Below, in pieces: positions 54,001 to 62,079 of a DNA stretch of 64,000 bases (positions are counted from its first letter, which is position 1; the number at the start of each line of letters is the position of its first letter). The stretch is from Bacteroidota bacterium. Lineage in GTDB: Bacteria > Bacteroidota > Ignavibacteria > Kapaibacteriales > UBA2268. The stretch is from assembly GCA_004322215.1 (NCBI GenBank), contig SCSM01000007.1, positions 62,001-126,000 of the forward strand, written 5' to 3'. Under the pieces are notes generated by a model that did not search any database, was not told the DNA's origin, and saw only the letters and a list, made by a program, of their open reading frames with translations. The position numbers and the translations under genes were made by a program.

Positions 54001-54577
54001 TTGAACCATATTTACTTCCAAATAAGATCTTATTACTATTTGGAACAAATGTTATAGAGTTCAATACTAAAAAATTACTATCTAATGAATTTATTAAAGT
54101 GCCACTTTTTATATCCCATAGTTTTATTATTGATTTTTCAAGATAACTACCTATTTCACAATTAACACTTGCAAGATACATTCCGTCCGGGCTAAGTTTT
54201 AAATTTAATTCTCCTTCTTCTTTTATTAAAATAGTTCTTATTTCTTTGCCTTTTAATATATCCCATATTTTGATTTCATTGTAAGAACTACTTGCTAGTA
54301 AATTTCCATCAGGACTAATTTCCAAAGAATGAATCTTCCCTTCATGCCCTTTAATCTCAAATAGTTCTTTATTTTGTGAAATATCCCATAAAATGATTAA
54401 TCCGTCAATGTCACCACTTGCTAAATATCTTCCATTAGGACTATAGCATATTTTTGATATAAGGGCTGTATGTCCCGTCTGTACCACCAACTCCGGCTTC
54501 ACTATCTTCTTCTCTTCTGCTTGCAGGTTGAAGTATAATAAGAATACAATTGACGAGATATAAAGAAATTTTTTCAT
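51074..54577 (-). CDS. Exported WD40-repeat protein with C-terminal caspase (peptidase C14) domain
   Basis: The 1167-residue protein has a signal peptide (1-20). Residues ~25-600 are WD40 repeats (for example TGHTALISKICYSPNGRYLASGDIDGLIILWDI and KGHEGKIHSLEISPDGNLLASSSYNEIKIWDI). A beta linker follows (~760-880). The caspase-fold domain (~885-1160) starts LYVIAIGISNYEY and has the catalytic dyad His960 (SFSGHG) and Cys1010 (LDACHSG). The family (metacaspase/orthocaspase) cleaves after basic residues or Asp. The signal peptide places it outside the cytoplasm, which is unlike intracellular metacaspases. A GLFTFAVLKGF and EF-hand-like DYDKDSKVTVSEL segment suggests calcium control. Confidence 0.9.
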   Translation of the reverse strand: MKKFLYISSIVFLLYFNLQAEEKKIVKPELVVQTGHTALISKICYSPNGRYLASGDIDGLIILWDISQNKELFEIKGHEGKIHSLEISPDGNLLASSSYNEIKIWDILKGKEIRTILIKEEGELNLKLSPDGMYLASVNCEIGSYLEKSIIKLWDIKSGTLINSLDSNFLVLNSITFVPNSNKILFGSKYGSILVWEDFLTKKCYEINLQPEDAESYIVFSPNGKYVAHNHSGSLKIWDIDNLILAPFPTFDSAFKFPERYLAITKPSITKSLLNVEDISSFSFSYDSKYIGYVKERNILCIKEITTGKVIGVVRGNKRIISSISFSPFESNVATASYLDPDIIIWNYSTENIVQKLKGFINKIVDISVKEDGHSIACFNNDNSIRIWNIVNDIRIKKLYNDTTPISSFYYSPKNNTLIIGMGNGTIKLYDIDKFNERLQIKGLKSEILTISLSNNGRFLACSSSDTILCLWDLKNRAELKNKKIKADISIEFIGENSSIIGIGTKEIVHWDLKEDKCFSLTNGFCEHYSEFYLFSKLSPDRNYLITFGKDFNYGKPIPHEERNGYIYLLNLKTHECISIFAWEEDGDYYLAKEYLELKLREYDDFIREWALDFNNNLENFSYYYKMNQWGRILGYYYRFENDNIIIENNDRLFKPRKYDYSTKNRLIYFDKLNKEITSLFSIDSTDYIITTPDNYYTCSKGGYKGVAFRIGMHAYPFEQFDLRLNRPDIVLSRLGYASQELIDAYHDAYLKRLRKMKFKEEWLKEDYNLPTAEITNKDGIEYLYDKKKVTLKIKATDENYTLDRVNVYVNNVPIYGRNGLDVRNQKVKQIQKDVELTLSQGSNKIQVSVLNEIGVESLFDTKYIEYKVKEKKPDLYVIAIGISNYEYSMTNFKSIDLKFAHKDANDLCSIFKNQAKFYNQIHIIPMLNQNATRENILKLKDTLLKTKPDDVVLISFSGHGLLNDSLDYYLSTYNINPCEPEQNGLAFDELENILDSIPARQKLLFLDACHSGEVDKEDILAMDENKPAPKDNIKDIYYRGDVKAICPKKTKKKLGTSITADYLNELFINLNRGSGTIIISASKGVETAKETAEKQNGLFTFAVLKGFSKDITTNSLFADYDKDSKVTVSELRKFIIKEFDKYREVFKQTPNVRQENYEQDFPIFYY

Positions 54578-54603
54578 TTTAACTCCATTTTATTATTTTA
54601 TTT

Positions 54604-57600
54604 CTATTTCATCACAATAAATTTTACTGTTTCAATCTTATCTCCTGCTTTTAGTGTACAGAAATACACACCCGATGACAAACCACTTGCATCAAAAGTT
54701 ATCCTATTTGTACCTTGCTCAATGAAAACATTATCAATTAGATTTAATATTTTATTACCAAGTAAGTTATAAACATTTATTGAAACGATACTTGATTCTT
54801 TTAGACTATATTGAATAAATGCTTTATCATCAGTGGGATTTGGTGATATAATAAAACTAAATATGCTATTGAAGTTGTTAATCACATCAGTTGTTTCTAA
54901 AACCTTGATTTCTTTAGCGTATTTTCTACTTGAATAGAACCCACTACGTGAAGCATTAAAATAAAAATGATAATTTCCTGGTACCGCATTTTTTGGTATA
55001 TAAGATTTGAAAATTGTTTCACCACTTTCATTAGTTTGCAAATTGTCTGTAATATCATTTAAGCTATCAATAACAAAAATTTTTGCATCTTTAACCAAAT
55101 TTCCTTTGAAATCCAAAACATATAAATTAAAAACTATTGAGTCGCCCTGTTGAAAAATGTTTGTATTTGATTTTATCTTTAAGAATAAAGGAATTTTGTC
55201 ATGATACATTGTTCTAAAAATGCACTCTTGACCAACATACCAACCATCAAGTTCATTTAAAAAGAAAGTTGAATTTACACCATCACCAGTTAATCCATAA
55301 TTTTTCCAATTTTTTCCACCATCTGTGGTATAACAATAAAATTGGTTATAACTATCAAATATCCAACCTTTAAGACTAGATATAAAACTACCATTCCATG
55401 AACGAATACTTTCTCCTTCTTCATCGAATTGTTCTATCCAATTCTTTCCATCATTTGAGGTATAATATACCCCTTCTCCTGTTAACCACCCTATATTATT
55501 ATCTACAAAAAAAACGTTACCAAAATGTTTATCTAAATTTGTTTTTATTTCGTTCCAGCTTGAGCCTCCATCAGTTGTTTTATATAATGTGTCTCTATAA
55601 TTGAGCCAAGGTTTTTCAACATTTTGGCTTCCAGCAACTATTATCCATCCTTGATTACTGTCTCGAAAATAACCGGTTGTTATTTTTTTATTTAATATAT
55701 TATTCCATTTATTTCCAAAATCTGTTGATTTTAAAACACCTCTTTCACCGAATATATATCCAACATTATCGTTAGTAAAAATAATTTTATTATAGTCAAA
55801 TCCCCATTCTCCTTTTTTAATAATATCCCAGGTTTCACCTGTATCAGTTGATTTAGCAATTTTTTCTTCAAAACCAACTCCATAAATTATTGAATCATTT
55901 AAAAACGATAGAGAATTAAAACTCATATAATCATTAATTGAGATAATATCATTCCATGAATTCCCACTATTTATTGTCTTTAAAATTTTATTTGAACCAA
56001 CAATAATACCTGTTGAATCATTTATAAAAGAAATATCAGAAAAATTTTCCTGGTATTTATTTGGAAAATATTGAGAAATCCAAACATGTTGTTTGTTTTC
56101 TAAATTTCCTCCCCCATTTTCAGTTTTTAATATAGCATTATCATTAGCGATAATCCAACCCTCGTTCTCATTAAGAAAAAATATTTTCTTTAGAGAATAA
56201 ACATAATCATTTATTTTCTGATTATACCATGATAAACCACCATCTGTTGTTTTATATATAGATCTACCTCCAATAATCCAACCGATTGTATCGTTTACAA
56301 AAAATATATTAGAAAAACCACGACGAGTGTTATCTTGAGAGGACCAAGGAATAAAACTGGAATTCCAAGATTCACCTTCATCCAAAGTCTTTGATATATA
56401 ATAACCGCACATCCATCCTGTATTGTCTTTAAAAATAATGTCAGTAACATATCCATTATTTGGTAAATTCATTTGTTGCCATGTTAAACCACCATCTGTT
56501 GTTTTCAGGACTAAATATAATATTGATGCAGAAGAACCATACCAAATTTGTTTTTCCAAAGAAATATAACCATTTAACGGATTATAAAAGAATACTTTTT
56601 TACAATTATTAACAATATTGTTGCTATCATTAAATATATTAACATTAAACCATGACTCACCACTATTACTTGTTTTAATAACAACACCAGAGTCTCCTAC
56701 TGCCCAACCAATATCATTATTAATAAAATAAATTGATTTTAAAGATTCTTTAAAATTATTTTCTAATAAAGACCAGGAATCTCCTGAATCAGTAGATTTT
56801 AAAATTAATCCTTTAACACCTATAAAATCACCTAATTGAAATTCAACAAAACTAAAACCTGCAACATAACCTACTTGATCGTTAACAAAATAAATTGATT
56901 TTAAAGATAAATATGCTCCTTCATTTTTTTTAACCCAAGAAATACCCTTATCAGTTGTCTTAATTATTATCCCAGAGCTACCGACAATAAATCCTGTATT
57001 ATTGTTAGAAAAAAATATAGATTTTAAAGATTTTGAAGTGTCAATTATTATTTTATTCCAGTTCTTACCGGCATCCGATGTATTAAAACAGTTCCCCTTG
57101 TATGTAACTGCAAATCCATCATTTGTGTTTAAAAAATAAATAGATTCAATACTTTCACCTAAATCTTTTTTATCAACCCAGGATGACCCTCCATCAGATG
57201 TATAAAATAATTGAGAGTTTTTTGTAATCCATCCTATCTTATCAGTAATGAAGAAAATATTATCAATCCATTTATCGCCTTCTATATTTAACTTAATCCA
57301 ATCTTTACCTCCATTTGTGGTCCTCCATATTGCCGACTTTTGATTATCTATATCAATACTTATATCTCCCCAAATATCTTCACTAATTGAAATTCTTGAT
57401 GCTGATATACCTGAAGCCCATCCATTCAGTCTATTAATAAAATGAACATCTTTAATCCATCCTACACCCAAAGATATTTTAGCAAAATTTTGACCTCCGT
57501 CGGCTGTTATATAAATATCTTCCAATCCAACTATTATTCCTTCATCATTATTAAAGAAATAAACATCTTCTAAAAAGACATGCCTTTCATTTTCGACCAA

Positions 57601-58050
57601 TTGTTCCCAATTCATACCACCATTGGTTGTCTTTAATATTGTTTTATTATCCCCAACAATCCAACCTCTATTCTTATCTATAAAAAAAACTGATTTCAAC
57701 TCACTTGTAACATTTGTATTTTGTCTTTTCCATGCTTCACCTCCAGATTCTGAATAAAATACTGCACCATCGTCGCCGACTGCCCAAGCAAAATTGTCTT
57801 TTACATAAACGCAGTTTAAATTTTCAGATAGGTTATCTTTAACAATATTCCATATTTTACCATCATCATTTGTTTTGATTATCCTTCCATCATCAGTTGT
57901 AATAATCATTTTATTTTTATCAAAAATGTGAAAATCTGTAAAACGAGAAGATTCGAATCCTTCTACACTTTTTAAATTCCATCCGCTTTGAGCAGAAGCA
58001 GTAGTAAATAAAACACAAATTAAGTTGAAAAATAAAATATAATATTTCAT
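54604..58050 (-). CDS. Giant secreted YCF48-repeat protein with T9SS type A tail
   Basis: The 1148-residue protein has a signal peptide (1-20). Some twenty YCF48/BNR-like blades follow, each with a (S/F)..(F)....GW(I/A)VG and (T/S)TDGG..W core (for example FIDKNRGWIVGDNKTILKTTNGGMNWEQL). Residues ~1000-1065 form a beta domain (GDSIVFNLYVLDFKGNLVKDAKIFVID), and the end (ISPNPTDDKAFIQYSL ... IETVKFIVMK) is a T9SS sorting tail. YCF48 propellers bind proteins or pigments, and BNR-type repeats occur in surface proteins. The role is unknown; size and secretion suggest a surface binder or sensor. Confidence 0.85.
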   Translation of the reverse strand: MKYYILFFNLICVLFTTASAQSGWNLKSVEGFESSRFTDFHIFDKNKMIITTDDGRIIKTNDDGKIWNIVKDNLSENLNCVYVKDNFAWAVGDDGAVFYSESGGEAWKRQNTNVTSELKSVFFIDKNRGWIVGDNKTILKTTNGGMNWEQLVENERHVFLEDVYFFNNDEGIIVGLEDIYITADGGQNFAKISLGVGWIKDVHFINRLNGWASGISASRISISEDIWGDISIDIDNQKSAIWRTTNGGKDWIKLNIEGDKWIDNIFFITDKIGWITKNSQLFYTSDGGSSWVDKKDLGESIESIYFLNTNDGFAVTYKGNCFNTSDAGKNWNKIIIDTSKSLKSIFFSNNNTGFIVGSSGIIIKTTDKGISWVKKNEGAYLSLKSIYFVNDQVGYVAGFSFVEFQLGDFIGVKGLILKSTDSGDSWSLLENNFKESLKSIYFINNDIGWAVGDSGVVIKTSNSGESWFNVNIFNDSNNIVNNCKKVFFYNPLNGYISLEKQIWYGSSASILYLVLKTTDGGLTWQQMNLPNNGYVTDIIFKDNTGWMCGYYISKTLDEGESWNSSFIPWSSQDNTRRGFSNIFFVNDTIGWIIGGRSIYKTTDGGLSWYNQKINDYVYSLKKIFFLNENEGWIIANDNAILKTENGGGNLENKQHVWISQYFPNKYQENFSDISFINDSTGIIVGSNKILKTINSGNSWNDIISINDYMSFNSLSFLNDSIIYGVGFEEKIAKSTDTGETWDIIKKGEWGFDYNKIIFTNDNVGYIFGERGVLKSTDFGNKWNNILNKKITTGYFRDSNQGWIIVAGSQNVEKPWLNYRDTLYKTTDGGSSWNEIKTNLDKHFGNVFFVDNNIGWLTGEGVYYTSNDGKNWIEQFDEEGESIRSWNGSFISSLKGWIFDSYNQFYCYTTDGGKNWKNYGLTGDGVNSTFFLNELDGWYVGQECIFRTMYHDKIPLFLKIKSNTNIFQQGDSIVFNLYVLDFKGNLVKDAKIFVIDSLNDITDNLQTNESGETIFKSYIPKNAVPGNYHFYFNASRSGFYSSRKYAKEIKVLETTDVINNFNSIFSFIISPNPTDDKAFIQYSLKESSIVSINVYNLLGNKILNLIDNVFIEQGTNRITFDASGLSSGVYFCTLKAGDKIETVKFIVMK

Positions 58051-58084
58051 GACATCCTCCTAAAATTATTTGTTAATAAAATCA

Positions 58085-58870
58085 TTAATATTCTGTCGTA
58101 ATAATTAATTTGGGAATTATATTTTCTTTTACGCTCCATAGCTTCATTACCTCATCATTGCTGATGTTTGACCAATCATGTTTTTTAATCGTCTCTTTGG
58201 ATATATTGACCTTAAATAAAGTTTTCGCCTCGTCTCTTATCTTTTGTCTTGTTACCGGGTCAATTAATCTCACACCATGCCTCATTTCAACAGATAAAAT
58301 ACATTCTTTCGGAAAAGTTGCTTTTGTAATAACTGCACTCAGTATCTTTGAACAGCGTGACTTGACAAGCTCTTCTAATTTTTCCAGAGTATTATAATCT
58401 CCCCTTACTATTGGGTCAGGGTCTTCAGATGAATGTTCCTCGAGGATATGCTCAAATATTACAAATTCGGATTTATTTGTATAAAGGTTAACCAAATCAA
58501 CATCTAATTTAGCGATTGGAAGAGTATTGGAAACTGCATCCTGTACAGATTTTGAATAAAGATATTGCAATTTATTCAAGGCGGAATCTTTAAAGATAGT
58601 TACCGGATTCTTCACGATGAAAGCATCATAAGCGTCAATAGTATTGATAGATAGAGTTTCTTCCCATTCTTCTTTTGAATTAAGATATTGCAATCTTATT
58701 ATAGCGGAGTCTGCAAATAAAGTTCCCCGGTGATTTTCAATGAAAGCATTATAGGCGTCAATAGTGTTGATGGATTTTGCCTTTTCCCATTCGCTACTTA
58801 TGGTAGCACAGGATGATATAATCACCGATATATATAATAGGATAAACAATGCAGTAAAATATTTTTTCAT
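58085..58870 (-). CDS. Lipoprotein with a duplicated ~42-residue segment
   Basis: The 261-residue protein starts with a lipoprotein signal (ISSC, Cys about residue 21). Residues ~28-64 (EWEKAKSINTIDAYNAFIENHRGTLFADSA) and ~72-108 (EWEETLSINTIDAYDAFIVKNPVTIFKDSA) are close copies. These resemble helical repeats of TPR-like lipoproteins (ITAYNAFI motifs). The C-terminal ~150 residues are unassigned, with a KSRCSK and a MRHGVRL strand. An AGGAGG site precedes the ATG. Confidence 0.75.
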   Translation of the reverse strand: MKKYFTALFILLYISVIISSCATISSEWEKAKSINTIDAYNAFIENHRGTLFADSAIIRLQYLNSKEEWEETLSINTIDAYDAFIVKNPVTIFKDSALNKLQYLYSKSVQDAVSNTLPIAKLDVDLVNLYTNKSEFVIFEHILEEHSSEDPDPIVRGDYNTLEKLEELVKSRCSKILSAVITKATFPKECILSVEMRHGVRLIDPVTRQKIRDEAKTLFKVNISKETIKKHDWSNISNDEVMKLWSVKENIIPKLIITTEY

Positions 58871-58912
58871 AATAACCTCCTATAATTTTTTTTTAAAATT
58901 ATGACTTATTAT

Positions 58913-59971
58913 TTAATCAAAATCATTTAGTTTATAATATTCCTTACAAATTGCTTTTTCTGTTTTGCTGTCAATGATTCCTGTCTCCTTCAGCTTTTTG
59001 GATTTTTGGAATTTCTTTATGGCTGAGTTTGTCACATCATCTAGAATCCCATTTGGGACACCGCTGTAAAATTTAAGCTCAGTAAGAATTTCCTGATATT
59101 TTAGCGTGGTCAAATACCATGCAAGTCCCTGGTCATTTACTATCCGATTGCTCAATATATCCTGATGTACACAACCTAAAGTTTCCTCATCTTCACCTAC
59201 AATAACAAAGCTCCTGAATTCAATTTCAATACTGTCTGAAGTATTATTGGTAATTTCCATAGTTCTGAAGTCAGATAGATTGCTAATGATTTTTTGAATG
59301 TCATTCTGAATTTTCCTTATTGTAGGGTCATACTTATACTCATAATCTTCCTTAAAATATTCAGAATTACTTATATTACAGTCAGAATTAACAATACTTT
59401 TATTTTGATTCCTGAAATAATTACTTAGTCCAAGACTCTCGAGCTGTTTTGGAGTTAATATCATATTGCTATTATTATTAACCCTAATCCAGCCTGCTTT
59501 TTTCAGTCTTGTGAAAGTAAAGAAATCACTAACACTTTCCTTATCTTCTTCAGGAGCTTCCTTCCAGTAGCAAACCAATTTACTCCAAATTTTCTTTTCG
59601 CCGTCAGGCAGTTTACCCTTATCAATCTTATCCTCCATTAATTTCATAAATTCGTTCAAAGTCATTTTATTACCTGAAACTGATATCAGCTTTTTCTTTA
59701 TGGCTATCTGCAAGGACATTATCTGATTACCAACTTTAATGGTGGCGGAACTATCTCCCTAAATAACATATTTGTAATAGTTATTACCTGACGGAGCATT
59801 TCTTGTTTGGTCAATACATGTTGCATCCACTCTTACAGAAGATTTTCCGGGAGCCTTATAAATACCTGTACGAATGCCCATGCGTTGTGCCTGTGCAAGA
59901 GCTTCATACTGCATAAAAGTTATTAAACATGCACAAACAATTAAGACGGCGAAAAAAGACGTTGTTTTCAT
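58913..59971 (-). pseudogene. Secreted peptidoglycan-binding-like protein, split by an in-frame UAG
   Basis: The ATG at 59969-59971 opens a signal peptide (MKTTSFFAVLIVCACLITF) and AQRMGIRTGIYKAPGKSSVRVDA. The frame meets TAG at 59759-59761 after YYKYVI, then continues without shift as GDSSATIKVGNQIMSLQIAI. The complete sequence is ~352 codons. The C-terminus (YSGVPNGILDDVTNSAIKKFQKSKKL ... GIIDSKTEKAI) is a PG_binding_1 domain. It is a paralogue of the gene at 61246-62049. Other genes end in TAG, so UAG is a normal stop here. Confidence 0.82.
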
Positions 59972-60053
59972 AATATCCCTTAATGAATTAAAAATTAAGT
60001 GGTTAATTATTTTATTTTTATTATATTTAATTCTTATACAATAAAGCGAAAAA

Positions 60054-60509
60054 TTATTCCGATACAATTACAATTTTTGTATTCTTATTCCAGTATTTCT
60101 TATACTCACTCCCCAAAAAGCAATGTATTCCATCGTCCCAATAATAGACCCTCCTTCCACCCGAACCTTCATATGAATGGTCACCTGCCGGGAGATATGC
60201 TAATAACTCAATTTCCCATTCTCCCGATGATTTTGGACACAACTTAATCCAAGTTCCACCGTTAAAGCTATTATTGAATTCTGATTCAATAATAGCAGAT
60301 GAATAGCCTGTATTTCCTAATGATACCGACCAATGGTATTTTAAATTATTAATCCCGGCGGTTTTGACTGAAACCATTACAGTATCACCTGCTTTTATAT
60401 TTGTTCCTGAAACAACGATTTCTGGTACTTTTACCGTTTCATCAGAATCTGACGAATTACTGCATGAAAGGAAAAGCAGAATAAATAATAACAATAATAT
60501 TAATTTCAT
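60054..60509 (-). CDS. Small lipoprotein, beta-rich
   Basis: The ATG at 60507-60509 gives 151 residues with a lipoprotein signal (LLLLFILLFLSC). The mature region has a VVSGTNIKAGDTVMVSVKTAGINNLKYHWSVS PKD/Ig-like strand set and an SGEWEIELLAYLPAGDHSYEG turn. No named family was recognised. It lies between the barrel protein and the UAG-split gene in the secreted cluster. Confidence 0.68.
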   Translation of the reverse strand: MKLILLLLFILLFLSCSNSSDSDETVKVPEIVVSGTNIKAGDTVMVSVKTAGINNLKYHWSVSLGNTGYSSAIIESEFNNSFNGGTWIKLCPKSSGEWEIELLAYLPAGDHSYEGSGGRRVYYWDDGIHCFLGSEYKKYWNKNTKIVIVSE

Positions 60510-60532
60510 AATGCACACATTTTTATTAAAAA

Positions 60533-61135
60533 TTATAGTTCAAAAGATAATCCGGCTGAAAAAGTTAAATACATAGCTGTACCCTCATCTAAATCAATAT
60601 TAAGCATTGGGGAAATATCTAATGATAATTTTTCAGAAATTGGTTGATTAATACCTAATCCAAAATTTATACCGATACTCGTCCAATTACCAACATAAGT
60701 ATAATGATTAAATTCATTCTCCTGAGTAAAATTTTTATCCCATATATTTAACATAAAACCAAGTTGATAATATGGTTGAAGTGAGCTTTTTGAAGTGAAA
60801 TTTCCTTTTAATATTAAATTAATTGGAATATTTGAGACGCCACCGGATGTAGTATAAGAAACATCATTATTGCTTCTTGGAATGAAGTTATATGATATTC
60901 TTAAGCCAATATAAGTTGATGAAGATATTGGATAATTGACACCACATCCTGCTTGATAACCAAATCCATATTGTTCTCCTAAGTCACTAATTGGTAACAC
61001 ACCTCCTAAGAAGGGAACTAAAGTTGTTCGGTTTGCACTTTTACCTGTCAAGGAAGTTGGTCCCGTTTGACAAAAAATATTGCTATTCATAGATATAAAA
61101 AATAATACTGCTGTGATAATTAGGGTTTTTTTCAT
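60533..61135 (-). CDS. Small outer-membrane beta-barrel protein
   Basis: The 200-residue protein has a signal peptide (1-22, IFCQ). Alternating strands such as GVLPISDLGEQYGFGYQAGCGVNYPI, TYIGLRISYNFIP, SLQPYYQLGFMLNIW, SIGINFGLGIN and MYLTFSAGLSFEL fit an eight-strand porin-like barrel of the OmpW/OMP_b-brl kind. The last residues are SFEL. It is likely an outer membrane component of the cluster. Confidence 0.78.
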   Translation of the reverse strand: MKKTLIITAVLFFISMNSNIFCQTGPTSLTGKSANRTTLVPFLGGVLPISDLGEQYGFGYQAGCGVNYPISSSTYIGLRISYNFIPRSNNDVSYTTSGGVSNIPINLILKGNFTSKSSLQPYYQLGFMLNIWDKNFTQENEFNHYTYVGNWTSIGINFGLGINQPISEKLSLDISPMLNIDLDEGTAMYLTFSAGLSFEL

Positions 61136-61245
61136 ATTAGTCTTTATAAAGTAAAGAATTAGTTAATTAGTGATTAAATTTTATTATAAAATTTCCGCCA
61201 TTTAAATGAATTGAGATTTTTGAACATAAAACAACACCAAATATC

Positions 61246-62049
61246 TTACTTTCTCAAATCCCAAATATTACTTTGATGAATTGTCATATTGTTTAAATCA
61301 TCCTTACTTAAATTATTCAAATAGTCAATAACTTTATTCAATTCATCAATACCTTCAGAATCTTCACCCAATATTATACTTTCTGATAATTCAATTCTTA
61401 TCGGTTTATTTGTTTTATTAATAAAACGTAGTCCTGAATAATCACCCGATATTCTTAATTCTTGAATTAATGGTTCAAGGAACATTGACATCCAAGCAGA
61501 TAAAAATGAATCCATCATGGTTTTTTCAACTGAAGACATTGATTCATACTCGGTTTTTACCTCATCTATCATTTGAAGTTCTTCATCCGAAATCGCTCTT
61601 CTCATTAATGGATAATCATATATTTTAAGTAATTTTTTAAAAGTAATTTTACCTGGATTTTCAATAATATCCACAGCAAAAAGGAAATAGGCTCTGTCTT
61701 CTTCTGATAATGATTTAATCAGTACTGTATCCTTTATGCTTCCCATTAAATTTATACCTCTTATTTCAATCAGATAACCATTGATTGCATCCTGAAGACT
61801 CATTGTACGTTTACTAAAAATCACTTTGGCTTTTTGATCAGGTAATAATGAATGCGAAAATGAAGAAGTTTCAGAAGGTACACTTCTATCCGGGTCAACA
61901 CAAAACGTTTTGACCCTTATTGAACTACTTGGACCAATATTATAATTACCATGTAATATTCCCATCCGCTGTACTTGAGCTGTCGTTTCGCTGTTCATTA
62001 TAGATATTAAAACTACAATTAATGTGATAACTATCAATTTGCTTTTCAT
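61246..62049 (-). CDS. Secreted protein, paralogue of the UAG-split gene
   Basis: The 267-residue protein has a signal peptide (1-24, ETTAQ). The start AQVQRMGILHGNYNIGPSSSIRVKTFCVD is similar to AQAQRMGIRTGIYKAPGKSSVRVDATCID in the gene at 58913. Later segments also match (FINKTNKPIRIELSESIILGEDSEG against EITNNTSDSIEIEFRSFVIVGEDEE). It lacks the peptidoglycan-binding tail of that paralogue. The function is unknown. Confidence 0.75.
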   Translation of the reverse strand: MKSKLIVITLIVVLISIMNSETTAQVQRMGILHGNYNIGPSSSIRVKTFCVDPDRSVPSETSSFSHSLLPDQKAKVIFSKRTMSLQDAINGYLIEIRGINLMGSIKDTVLIKSLSEEDRAYFLFAVDIIENPGKITFKKLLKIYDYPLMRRAISDEELQMIDEVKTEYESMSSVEKTMMDSFLSAWMSMFLEPLIQELRISGDYSGLRFINKTNKPIRIELSESIILGEDSEGIDELNKVIDYLNNLSKDDLNNMTIHQSNIWDLRK

Positions 62050-62079
62050 ATATCCTCCGTTATAATATTATTCTTTTTA

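Noticed and set aside
51074-54577. Caspase protein as part of an antiphage (cell-suicide) system
   Set aside because: The signal peptide and exported neighbours do not fit cytoplasmic defence systems, and no nuclease, gasdermin or sensor gene lies beside it.
59759-59761. UAG reassignment to an amino acid
   Set aside because: TAG ends normal genes in the same window (for example at 24198 and the kdsB stop), so a general reassignment is unlikely.
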